Assembly (NCBI RefSeq): GCF_900108085.1
Contig: NZ_FNVR01000007.1
Location: 62,001-126,000 of the forward strand
Reading direction: 5' to 3'
DNA from: Algoriphagus boritolerans DSM 17298 = JCM 18970
GTDB taxonomy: Bacteria; Bacteroidota; Bacteroidia; Cytophagales; Cyclobacteriaceae
Length of the DNA stretch: 64,000 nucleotides
Numbering within the stretch: position 1 is the first letter of the stretch; each line of letters starts with the position of its first letter. A program made the translations under genes and the position numbers. The notes beneath the pieces were generated by a model, which was given only the letters and a program-made list of their open reading frames with translations, was not told the DNA's origin and did no database searches. Below are positions 8,143 through 15,495 of this stretch, piece after piece.

Positions 8143-8194
8143 CAAAAATAGGATTATTTGGAATGAATCTAATCAAAAATAGATAAGATTTTTG
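8143..8194 (-). promoter_or_regulatory. feoA promoter region with inverted repeat
   Basis: The minus strand carries TATTTTTG twice (8143-8150 and 8174-8181), each a TAnnTTTG match. The upstream one is the arm of a perfect inverted repeat CAAAAAT-N7-ATTTTTG (8174-8194), a candidate operator for an iron regulator of the Fur or DtxR type. The regulator is not identified. Confidence 0.5.
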
Positions 8195-8207
8195 TCAGGT
8201 TTTCCAA

Positions 8208-8843
8208 CTACCGGATAGTGAGAATTTGATCGGAAAGTAAAAATTCCTGCGCATCGTCAAAGACGAGCTGAATGGTGAACTTAAGCTGAAGTTCTTTTTC
8301 GGGATTTTGTAAAAGGCCGATTTTGTAGAAATCATCAAAGTTCAGGTTTGACCCCAATCGGGTAAATTCTTGGATGGGTACTAAGTTGGTTTGAAAAACA
8401 TGGCCTATGCCAAACAGAGAATTCAAATTTTCGCCAACCCCAAATTCTCTACCGTCGGCCAACGTAAACTCACTTTCATTGATGATTTGAATCAATTGAA
8501 GCTTGTTTTTGCTTGTATCCGGAGCAGGGCTGCAAGCCAAAGCGAATCCTAGGCTCCAGGGGGTTGGCTCTTCAACCTTAATAGCTGAAAGGTATTTTAT
8601 ATCCTTGATTTCTATGGATTTAAAAATCTGATTGTAATTTCGACTTTGAGTCTCAGGGATTTCATTTCCATAACCATCCACTGTTTTGGTAGCAAAAGAT
8701 TCAATCACAAACTCCCGAGGTTTGGGAACAGGACCGCATCCGCACGAATCGCTGCCGCAGAATAATCCACAGCTCATGGGCAGCAAGGCCAAAATTGAGA
8801 ATAGAGTGAATGTGGTAAAAATTCTTTTAGACTTGCCTTTCAT
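8208..8843 (-). CDS. Lipoprotein of unknown function with Cys-rich N-terminus
   Basis: A 211-residue protein. A signal peptide ends in a lipobox-like LPMSC (Cys about residue 25), and the mature N-terminus holds further cysteines (CGLFCGSDSCGCGP). The rest is a mainly beta-type domain without a motif I recognise. The gene starts 12 nt after the TonB-dependent receptor in the same direction, so it is probably co-transcribed and exposed at the outer membrane with it. The Cys cluster may bind metal or simply form disulfides; that is speculation. Confidence 0.7.
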   Translation of the reverse strand: MKGKSKRIFTTFTLFSILALLPMSCGLFCGSDSCGCGPVPKPREFVIESFATKTVDGYGNEIPETQSRNYNQIFKSIEIKDIKYLSAIKVEEPTPWSLGFALACSPAPDTSKNKLQLIQIINESEFTLADGREFGVGENLNSLFGIGHVFQTNLVPIQEFTRLGSNLNFDDFYKIGLLQNPEKELQLKFTIQLVFDDAQEFLLSDQILTIR

Positions 8844-8855
8844 AGATTCCCGGGT

Positions 8856-11267
8856 TTAGAAGCTTCCTTTGATGCCAAACGTAAAGTTTCTTCCACTTGC
8901 TACAATTCCTGAACTGTATGATCGGTATTGTTGATCACTTATGTTTTCGATTCCGAAAGTTAAATAAAGCCATTTGGCAAATTCATAAGATGAAGTTACG
9001 TTAAAAATCGTCCACCCGGGAGCATAAGGATTGCCATTTTCATCGATAGCATAGATTGCCGGTTTTCCTTTTTCCTCTTCAGGCATATTCTCAAATCTGC
9101 GCTCAGCATTATAGATTGAGGAGATTTCAAGCTTTAATTTGCCTGAATGATAAGAAAGTCGGGTTAATCCAAATGCGGGAGCAGCATGTCGTGAAGGGCT
9201 GATCGATTCGTCTTCCAATTCTTCAACTCCTTTTTGCCAGTTATATCGGGATGTTAACAAAAGTTTTTTTGTAATAGCGAATTCCAGTCCCGTTTGGATT
9301 CCATAGACTTTAGCATAAGCTGCATTTTGCAAGGCTAAAACCTCACTGAGTTCACCGGCATAAATGATTTTCGATTGCCCGTCCAAAGTAGAAGGCCGCC
9401 TGACCATTGCCTGATCCAAAAGGGTATAGAAAGCCGTGAAATCCACGCTAAATCGATTTTGAAAGTGCTTGTTCAGGTTTATTTCAGCATTATAGGCATA
9501 TTCAGGTTTTAAATTGGGATTGGGAATCATCACTGTACCCGGTTCTGAATCAAAGATTTTTCCGATATCGTCCACATTTGGAGCTCGAAATCCTGTAGAC
9601 AACAATGGGGAAATGGAAAAGGAAGGTTCAGGTCTGAAAATCAAGCCGATATTTCCGGTAACTGAATGATAATGGTTTGTAGATTTATTAAATGGCAGCG
9701 GAAAGAAATCCTGGTTGTTGGTGAAGTCGGCGGATAAGCCAGTGTAGTTGTATCGGATTGCGGACTGAAATTGAAGGTTGTCTGAGATTTTAGAATGAAA
9801 GCTCCCATAGGCTGCAATGGAAGCCCATTCGGAATTGGGGTATCGGGCTGAAGTCGAAGTGATTTGATTCAAGACTACATCTGTCACTCTTGCTTCAGAA
9901 TTTACCTTGTTAAAAACGGATTCCAAACCATAAGTCAGGTAACTTTCTCCTTTAAAATTTTTCAGAAAATCCACATTTAAAGAGGCCGCATTGACTTTTT
10001 CCCTGCGGTCAAATTCATCCGCCTGTCCAAATCTTCGGTTGATTCTGCTTTCTTCAAATAGCTGGTGTGCCAAAATGACTTTTACCTGATCAAACCAGTT
10101 TGAAGCTGAAGAATGGGTCAGTTTGACCGTATTCATCATCCAGATCTGAGGACCATAATTCCATCTGGCAAAACGCAAATTTCCCTCTCTTTTCTCAATT
10201 AATCTATCGTATCGTGGAATATCAGTTGATTTGCTGTAGTGGAACCCGTAATCCCAGGTTGTTTCTTCACTGGCCTTAAACCTTATTTTTTGCATCAAAT
10301 TAAGTTGATCATAACCACTGCCAACCTGTAGGAGAGGATCCGGATTGGCTACCTGAAGATCAGTTCCGTTTTCGGTGGTTTGATAGGTTTTTCGCAAATA
10401 GGATTCCTGACCCTTGTTCTTACCCATTTTCAGATCTCCGTAGTCAAAATGACTGAGGCTACTTAAGAAGCTCCATTTTCCGGAGCCATAAGACAAGTCG
10501 GCATGGATTGTTTTTTCTGAATATGCGGAAGCGTACCTGCTGAAAATAGTACCGGATACAGCCTGCTCACCCAAATCAGGGGTTAATGTCTCAAAAGCCA
10601 TCACGCCTCCAATCGCATCCGAACCATACATGACCGATCCTGTACCGAAGAGAATTTCGGTGGTCTGAAGGGTGAATGGGTCCAGCGAAATAACATTTTG
10701 AAGGTTGCCACTTCTGAAAATTGCCGTATTCATTCGGACACCATCTATGGCGTAAAGCAGACGATTGGCCGAAAATCCTCGGATCATGGGACTTCCTCCG
10801 CCAAGTTGGCTCTTCTGAACAAACACCTCTCCACTACTACCCAGCCAATCCGATGTATTTGAAGGGCTGCGTAAATTGAGTTGTTTAGAATCCAATGACC
10901 GGACTTTTCCGGGAACATCCTGAACATTTTGTCTCCATCGATTGGCTGCAATGATGGCTACATCCAAGGTGATTTGGCTGGGAGTAAGCTCAATGTTGAA
11001 TTGTACGGCGAGAAGTTCAGCCCATGAAACGCTTTTTGACTCAAATCCCAAAAGTTGAAATACAATAGATTTTTGATCCTTGAATCCCTCAATATTGGCT
11101 TGACCTTTAGAATCAGTAACGACACTTCTTCCGGGATGAATTGAATAGATCAGTACGCCCCCCAGTGCTTGTTTATTGGATGAATCAGTGACAAGAACTT
11201 GCTGAGCGATCAAAAAATCGATTCCTAATCCAAAGAAAATCCCAAAAGCGAAGAGGTATTTTTTCAT
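8856..11267 (-). CDS. TonB-dependent outer membrane receptor, haem/haemoglobin type
   Basis: An 803-residue receptor. A signal peptide (about 1-21) is followed by a carboxypeptidase-regulatory-like beta domain (about 22-100), a plug (about 115-225) and a 22-strand barrel ending in an aromatic residue (GIKGSF). The plug sequence MIRGFSANRLLYAIDGVRMN followed by FRSGNLQ is the pattern of the haemoglobin/transferrin/lactoferrin receptor family. Together with the downstream lipoprotein and feo genes it suggests haem or iron uptake. A TAAATTTG element stands 17 nt before the ATG. The exact ligand cannot be read from sequence. Confidence 0.88.
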   Translation of the reverse strand: MKKYLFAFGIFFGLGIDFLIAQQVLVTDSSNKQALGGVLIYSIHPGRSVVTDSKGQANIEGFKDQKSIVFQLLGFESKSVSWAELLAVQFNIELTPSQITLDVAIIAANRWRQNVQDVPGKVRSLDSKQLNLRSPSNTSDWLGSSGEVFVQKSQLGGGSPMIRGFSANRLLYAIDGVRMNTAIFRSGNLQNVISLDPFTLQTTEILFGTGSVMYGSDAIGGVMAFETLTPDLGEQAVSGTIFSRYASAYSEKTIHADLSYGSGKWSFLSSLSHFDYGDLKMGKNKGQESYLRKTYQTTENGTDLQVANPDPLLQVGSGYDQLNLMQKIRFKASEETTWDYGFHYSKSTDIPRYDRLIEKREGNLRFARWNYGPQIWMMNTVKLTHSSASNWFDQVKVILAHQLFEESRINRRFGQADEFDRREKVNAASLNVDFLKNFKGESYLTYGLESVFNKVNSEARVTDVVLNQITSTSARYPNSEWASIAAYGSFHSKISDNLQFQSAIRYNYTGLSADFTNNQDFFPLPFNKSTNHYHSVTGNIGLIFRPEPSFSISPLLSTGFRAPNVDDIGKIFDSEPGTVMIPNPNLKPEYAYNAEINLNKHFQNRFSVDFTAFYTLLDQAMVRRPSTLDGQSKIIYAGELSEVLALQNAAYAKVYGIQTGLEFAITKKLLLTSRYNWQKGVEELEDESISPSRHAAPAFGLTRLSYHSGKLKLEISSIYNAERRFENMPEEEKGKPAIYAIDENGNPYAPGWTIFNVTSSYEFAKWLYLTFGIENISDQQYRSYSSGIVASGRNFTFGIKGSF

Positions 11268-11283
11268 AAAATTCCAGTCACGG

Positions 11284-11291
11284 CAAATTTA
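11284..11291 (-). promoter_or_regulatory. -7 element of the TonB receptor promoter
   Basis: The minus strand reads TAAATTTG, a perfect TAnnTTTG. No clear -33 element and no recognisable Fur box were seen. Confidence 0.5.
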
Positions 11292-11382
11292 AATGAAAGG
11301 GAAGTAATCAGAAGGGGAGAAATTGATAAGTGGTTTTTGGCTTTTTTCTGATTTCAGAATCAAACTGGAACCTGCCAAAATT

Positions 11383-11413
11383 AAAAATCCCGACCAAAAG
11401 GCCGGGATTTTTT
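11383..11413 (-). terminator. Terminator of sqr
   Basis: AAAAATCCCG and CGGGATTTTTT form a stem of about 10 bp just after the minus-strand stop at 11422. Confidence 0.85.
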
Positions 11414-11421
11414 ACGTTTTG

Positions 11422-12684
11422 TTAAGCTTTGCCCCGCAGCATCAGATTCCAGTACATAAATGGGAGTCCGTATTTTTTAAGGAGCCACATACTATACTGC
11501 TCCTTAGTAGTATCCACAAATGTGGAAATCAAAGGGTCACTGTCCTTCACATTGTCATATTTGAATTCGCACAGGAGCATTTTGCTGTAGCCGGTTACGA
11601 TAGGACAGGAAGAATAGCCATTGTAAGATTTCTGACCTATTTTGCCAGATTGGATCATTTTCAGGAGGTTTTCTACCAGTACGGGTGCTTGCTTTCGAAT
11701 GGCAGCACCGGTTTTTGCGGTAGGCAAGTTGGCTACATCGCCAATGGAAAATATATTGGGGTAGCGCTTGTGCTGCATGGAATGGATGTCTACATCGATC
11801 CACCCTTTGCCGGGGCCTTCCTGTATGGACACCTTAGATTCCTGGATGAACTTTGGGGCCATCTGAGGAGGAGCAAGGTGAAGCATATCGTAATGGACTT
11901 TGATCTCGGTCGCACCGATGATCTCTTCACCAAGTGGATTTCCTTCCATGATGGTGCAGTTGCTTTCTCCTGGCTTGGAATATTGAAAATAGATTTCCTG
12001 CTTTTCTGCATCTATTTTGACTGGGGCGTAAAAGGGTTTGAAAATAATATTTCGCTCATGGATGATTTTATTGAGTGTTTTGGCAAATTCAGGTACTCCG
12101 AAAATAACAGTACCCGGGGTGGCAAAAAGGACATTGGTTTTAGCTCTAACACCGGATTTTCTGAAGTATTCCTCGGCCATATACATGATTTTTTGAGGTG
12201 CTCCACCGCATTTGATTGGTGTAGTAGGCTGAGTGAAGACAGCATTTCCACCCCTGAAATTTTTGAGAACCTCCCAAGTGTGCTCCGGATCAGTATAATT
12301 GGAGCAAACGACACCCTTATCCAGTGCTTCAGTCAATCCGGGTAAAAGCTCCGGAGCCATCACCAATCCTGGAACAGGGATCAGGTAATCGTAGCCAAAG
12401 TTACCGGAATTTGCAGTGGATACCTGATTGAGATCGGGATCGATCCCTGTGGCTTTATCCTGAATCCAATCCACACCTTTGGGTATATAATCGGCCTCAT
12501 TTCGCTCAGTATCCTTAAAATCAAACGCCCCTGCACCCACCAAAGTCCAAGCAGGCTGGTAATAATGCTTTGAAGATGGCTCAATAATAGCGATCTGAAG
12601 GGTTGAATCTTTACGTTTCAATTGGGCAGCTATGGTGATTCCGGCCGTTCCTCCGCCGATGATCAAAATTTGATAGTGTTTCAT
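11422..12684 (-). CDS. sqr: Sulfide:quinone oxidoreductase
   Basis: A 420-residue FAD enzyme that oxidises sulfide to sulfane sulfur and passes electrons to quinone at the membrane. The N-terminal dinucleotide fold is IIGGGTAGITIA (residues 8-19). The catalytic cysteines are seen in PIKCGGAPQK (Cys159) and SSCPIVTGY (Cys360); Cys127 may be a third. Both motifs resemble the type II (mitochondrial SQRDL-like) branch. A C-terminal amphipathic segment (PFMYWNLML) would anchor it. The start codon lies inside a repeated 5'-UTR element, and a GTGA-N6-TCAC site stands upstream, suggesting control by the divergent Crp/Fnr regulator. Confidence 0.93.
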   Translation of the reverse strand: MKHYQILIIGGGTAGITIAAQLKRKDSTLQIAIIEPSSKHYYQPAWTLVGAGAFDFKDTERNEADYIPKGVDWIQDKATGIDPDLNQVSTANSGNFGYDYLIPVPGLVMAPELLPGLTEALDKGVVCSNYTDPEHTWEVLKNFRGGNAVFTQPTTPIKCGGAPQKIMYMAEEYFRKSGVRAKTNVLFATPGTVIFGVPEFAKTLNKIIHERNIIFKPFYAPVKIDAEKQEIYFQYSKPGESNCTIMEGNPLGEEIIGATEIKVHYDMLHLAPPQMAPKFIQESKVSIQEGPGKGWIDVDIHSMQHKRYPNIFSIGDVANLPTAKTGAAIRKQAPVLVENLLKMIQSGKIGQKSYNGYSSCPIVTGYSKMLLCEFKYDNVKDSDPLISTFVDTTKEQYSMWLLKKYGLPFMYWNLMLRGKA

Positions 12685-12783
12685 CTGTTTATAATTTTTT
12701 TTTCAAAGGTCAGATGGAATCTCGCATGGTTTCCCCGATAGTTATCGGGGCATCCCAGTATGTGACTTTTTAGTCATGCTTGA
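12679..12783 (-). repeat. 5'-UTR repeat element, copy C
   Basis: A 105-nt copy of the same element found at 1468-1653. The TGACGA/TCGTCA hairpin is changed on both arms to TGACT/AGTCA (12763-12776), and an 8-bp hairpin CCCCGATA/TATCGGGG is inserted (about 12733-12750). The CATCTG/CAGATG helix is kept (12711-12716 with 12682-12687), and its downstream arm contains the sqr start codon. Confidence 0.85.
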
Positions 12784-12809
12784 TTTCATGGTTTGGGTCG
12801 TTTGATGAA

Positions 12810-12853
12810 GAAATTTAGGACTAGGGTTGATTAAAACTTGTGATTAAAGTCAC
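12810..12853 (-). promoter_or_regulatory. sqr promoter with Crp/Fnr-type site
   Basis: A perfect GTGA-TTAAAG-TCAC site (12840-12853) lies upstream of a minus-strand TAAATTTC (12817 to 12810), one mismatch from TAnnTTTG. The site centre is 29.5 nt from the element. The predicted start lies just before repeat copy C, which would then be transcribed as leader. Confidence 0.65.
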
Positions 12854-12909
12854 GGAGGAATCTGTTTTGATTCCTTTTAGTATTACATCAATTGAAAATG
12901 TATCCTTAA

Positions 12910-12954
12910 GTGATTTTTATCACTAAATTCAATTTCAATATGAAAACATTTTTG
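12910..12954 (+). promoter_or_regulatory. Promoter of the Crp/Fnr gene with its own site
   Basis: A perfect GTGA-TTTTTA-TCAC (12910-12923) has its centre 30.5 nt from CATTTTTG (12947-12954), one mismatch from TAnnTTTG. The ATG is at 12972. The spacing equals that at the TauE and rhodanese promoters, which suggests autoactivation. Confidence 0.7.
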
Positions 12955-12971
12955 TGCCTTAGATCAATAAA

Positions 12972-13628
12972 ATGACTGTAGAAAAACTAAAACAAGCACT
13001 TTCGAATATCACAGATCCAAAATTGCTACAAGCGATTTTGGATAAAGGACAAGTCATGAATCTTGAATCCGGAAAGGTACTGATGGAGCCTGGTCAATTC
13101 ATCAAAGCTGTCCCTTTGGTGATCGAAGGCTCAGTCAAAATCATGCGAATGGATGATGATGGCAAAGAATTGTTTCTTTATTACCTGGACCAAGGTGAGA
13201 CATGTGCGCTCTCCCTGACATGCTGTACAGCATCCAGACCCAGCGAAATCAAAGCAATAGTAGAAGATAAGGCAATAATCATATTTATCCCCATTGAGGT
13301 ACACGAGCAGTTTTCCAATGAATTTAAGCAATGGAAAGATTTTGTCTCCAGTACCTATCAAATGAGGTTTCAGGAATTGCTCGTGGCGTTGGATGCTGTG
13401 GCCTTCAAGCGGATGGATCAGCGTCTGATGCAGTACATCGTCACCAAGATGAAGCAACACAAAGCCAACGAACTTCACACCACGCACCAGGAGATCGCTA
13501 ATGAATTAGGAACATCCCGGGAAGTTGTATCGAGACTCTTGAAGCAATTGGAAAAGAAAAAATGGATCGAACTGGGCAGAAATGTGATTTATATTCGAGA
13601 TGATTTTGAGGAATTGATTAGTAAGTGA
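12972..13628 (+). CDS. Crp/Fnr family transcriptional regulator of the sulfur locus
   Basis: A 218-residue regulator with an N-terminal cyclic-nucleotide-binding-like barrel (about 15-115), a dimer helix (about 118-145) and a C-terminal winged helix (about 150-215). The recognition helix TSREVVSRLL has Arg183, Glu184 and Arg188, the CRP-like triad that reads GTGA, with Ser187 as in FNR. GTGA-N6-TCAC sites occur upstream of this gene, sqr, the TauE gene and the rhodanese. The effector domain holds a Cys cluster (Cys78, Cys84, Cys85 in ETCALSLTCC), which could sense sulfane sulfur or metal; that is inference. No N-terminal FNR-type iron-sulfur cysteines are present. Confidence 0.9.
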   Translation: MTVEKLKQALSNITDPKLLQAILDKGQVMNLESGKVLMEPGQFIKAVPLVIEGSVKIMRMDDDGKELFLYYLDQGETCALSLTCCTASRPSEIKAIVEDKAIIIFIPIEVHEQFSNEFKQWKDFVSSTYQMRFQELLVALDAVAFKRMDQRLMQYIVTKMKQHKANELHTTHQEIANELGTSREVVSRLLKQLEKKKWIELGRNVIYIRDDFEELISK

Positions 13629-13648
13629 GTAAGAACAACATATTTTAA

Positions 13649-13684
13649 TAAGAGCCTGAATCAGTCACAAGATTCAGGCTCTTT
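13649..13684. terminator. Bidirectional terminator between crp-like gene and usp
   Basis: AAGAGCCTGAATC pairs perfectly with GATTCAGGCTCTT around an 8-nt loop, between convergent genes. Confidence 0.9.
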
Positions 13685-13688
13685 GACA

Positions 13689-14492
13689 TTAACTCATGAT
13701 CAACAAAGGAATGTGAGTATGATAGGCCATCTGAAGGGATTTACTTTTATGGATGATCTGATCCCAAAGGTTTCGATGTTCATGACACATTACCAATATC
13801 ATATTTTCGTTTTCCTGCATATACAGATCAAGACCTTCTGAGGCACTTTCTGCATAAAATGTGTGAATTCTTACTTTTAGACCTGGGTATTTCTTTTGCA
13901 GATAACCTTCCAGACCCAGGATGGCAAGCTCTTCTTTGAATCCTTGGCTCGTCTGAACATGGAGTATCTCTAGCCCAAGTTCCCATTTTTCACTCATAAA
14001 TATGATCCAGTCAATGAATTTTTCTTCATGGTTTGCAAATTCTAAGGCAAGGGTTACTTTATTGATTTCTGTCACTTTTGCCTGTGCTGGTACTACCAAT
14101 ACAGGACAATTGGCCTCTCGTATCAAGTTGACTGTCGTGGTTCCGATGAGCGCTTTTTTGATTCCACTGGCTCCTTGGGTACCCATCACTATCAAGCTTA
14201 CCCCCAGCTCATCCGCAATCCTTACTATACTGATTGAAGGTACACCGTCTGTGATTTTATAGTCCATTTTCACGCCGGAGGCCTCATATTTTTCAATCAG
14301 TTTTATCAGGAGTTTCTCTCCGTCTTTAATCATGGTATCCAGTGCTATTGCTGCCTGGGAGGCAAAGTCATAGACGACCTCCACTACATGGACAAGGGTG
14401 ATTTCTCCGTGTTTTTTATCTGCCATAAAAATGGCAAACTCTAATGCTTTGATAGAATTCTCAGAGAAGTCGATAGGAACGATTAGCTTCAT
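13689..14492 (-). CDS. Tandem universal stress protein (UspA family)
   Basis: A 267-residue protein with two Usp domains. The first (residues 1-140) has the intact ATP-loop pattern GTQGASGIKKALIGTTT; the second (about 145-265) lacks it and is probably degenerate. It lies inside the sulfide locus, divergent from the TauE gene. The leader shows a weak Crp/Fnr-type site (GTGA-TTTAAA-TCTT on the minus strand, 14539-14552), with TAACTTTC 29.5 nt from its centre, so it may belong to the same regulon. Universal stress proteins often accompany low-oxygen or reductive stress genes. Confidence 0.88.
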   Translation of the reverse strand: MKLIVPIDFSENSIKALEFAIFMADKKHGEITLVHVVEVVYDFASQAAIALDTMIKDGEKLLIKLIEKYEASGVKMDYKITDGVPSISIVRIADELGVSLIVMGTQGASGIKKALIGTTTVNLIREANCPVLVVPAQAKVTEINKVTLALEFANHEEKFIDWIIFMSEKWELGLEILHVQTSQGFKEELAILGLEGYLQKKYPGLKVRIHTFYAESASEGLDLYMQENENMILVMCHEHRNLWDQIIHKSKSLQMAYHTHIPLLIMS

Positions 14493-14557
14493 GGCTTTGT
14501 GATTTTCTGAAAGTTAGATTATTCCAGCCTAAAAAAACAAGATTTAAATCACCTCCA

Positions 14558-14575
14558 ATCCTGAATTGTCAGGAT
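14558..14575. promoter_or_regulatory. Inverted repeat in the usp-TauE gap
   Basis: ATCCTG-N6-CAGGAT is a perfect 6-6-6 dyad between two divergent genes. It is distinct from the Crp/Fnr-type sites and may be a second operator. No binding protein is known for it. Confidence 0.4.
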
Positions 14576-14614
14576 CTGAATTTTAATTTACATGCTTATC
14601 CTACTTGATTGAGT

Positions 14615-14659
14615 GTAACAATTGTCACCACTAAGGGCCATCTGACCCCCTTAATTTTG
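14615..14659 (+). promoter_or_regulatory. Activator-dependent promoter of the TauE gene
   Basis: GTAA-CAATTG-TCAC (14615-14628) has its centre 30.5 nt from TAATTTTG (14652-14659), a perfect TAnnTTTG. No -33 TTTG is present, which suits a class II activator placement near -41. Confidence 0.7.
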
Positions 14660-14683
14660 TAGCAAATAAAAACTAAGAAAAAA

Positions 14684-15490
14684 ATGGACGTAGTTACCCT
14701 ATTAGGTTTTGCCGCTGCTATTATTATCGGAGTAAGTCTGGGCTTGATCGGAGGAGGGGGGTCGATCTTGACTGTTCCGGTTTTGGTATATATTCTGGAA
14801 GTAGATCCTGTTTTAGCTACTGCCTATTCCTTATTTGTAGTCGGTTCGACTTCTTTGGTTGGTGCCGGGACATTTATGAAGAAAGGTCTGGTCAATTACA
14901 AAACGGCGATTGTATTTGCAATTCCCTCATTTCTTGCTGTTTTCCTGACGCGTAAATTTCTAGTGCCTTGGTTGCCTGATCCGCTATTTACCATCGCTGA
15001 AACAGCGATTACCAAAAATGTAGGTATCATGGTCTTTTTTGCGCTTATCATGCTGGCTGCTTCGATATCCATGATATCCGGAAAAAAATGCAAAAACTGC
15101 GATGAAAATGAAACCATAAAATTTAATTACCCGATGATAGCCTTAGAAGGTTCACTTGTTGGAGTCATTACGGGAATCGTAGGTGCAGGTGGTGGATTTT
15201 TGATTATTCCGGCCTTGGTCCTTTTGGCAAGACTTCCAATGAAGATGGCGGTGGGAACTTCACTTTTGATTATTGCAGCGAAGTCTCTCATTGGGTTTCT
15301 CGGAGACGTTTCCACTCAGACGATTGATTGGAAAATGCTCCTGATCTTCACTGCCCTCTCCATAGTAGGGATTTTTATAGGCAGTGCGCTTTCTAAAAAA
15401 ATCAATGAAAAATTCCTAAAAACAGGTTTTGGTTGGTTTGTCCTTGTGATGGGGATCTATATTATAGGTAAGGAATTATTTGCGCTTTAA
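14684..15490 (+). CDS. TauE/SafE (TSUP) family permease, probable sulfur-anion exporter
   Basis: A 268-residue membrane protein with about eight helices in two homologous halves, marked by GGGGSILTVPVLVYILEVDP near residue 23 and GAGGGFLIIPALVLLARLP near residue 167. A short cytoplasmic loop contains KKCKNCDEN (CxxC, about residue 132). TSUP proteins move sulfite, thiosulfate, sulfolactate or similar anions. With sqr and a rhodanese around it, export of a sulfide oxidation product is likely (inference). It heads an operon with the next two genes. Confidence 0.9.
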   Translation: MDVVTLLGFAAAIIIGVSLGLIGGGGSILTVPVLVYILEVDPVLATAYSLFVVGSTSLVGAGTFMKKGLVNYKTAIVFAIPSFLAVFLTRKFLVPWLPDPLFTIAETAITKNVGIMVFFALIMLAASISMISGKKCKNCDENETIKFNYPMIALEGSLVGVITGIVGAGGGFLIIPALVLLARLPMKMAVGTSLLIIAAKSLIGFLGDVSTQTIDWKMLLIFTALSIVGIFIGSALSKKINEKFLKTGFGWFVLVMGIYIIGKELFAL

Positions 15491-15495
15491 GGATC

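Noticed and set aside
11268-11330. Fur box upstream of the TonB receptor
   Set aside because: Only a -7 element is visible; no 19-bp dyad of Fur type was found.
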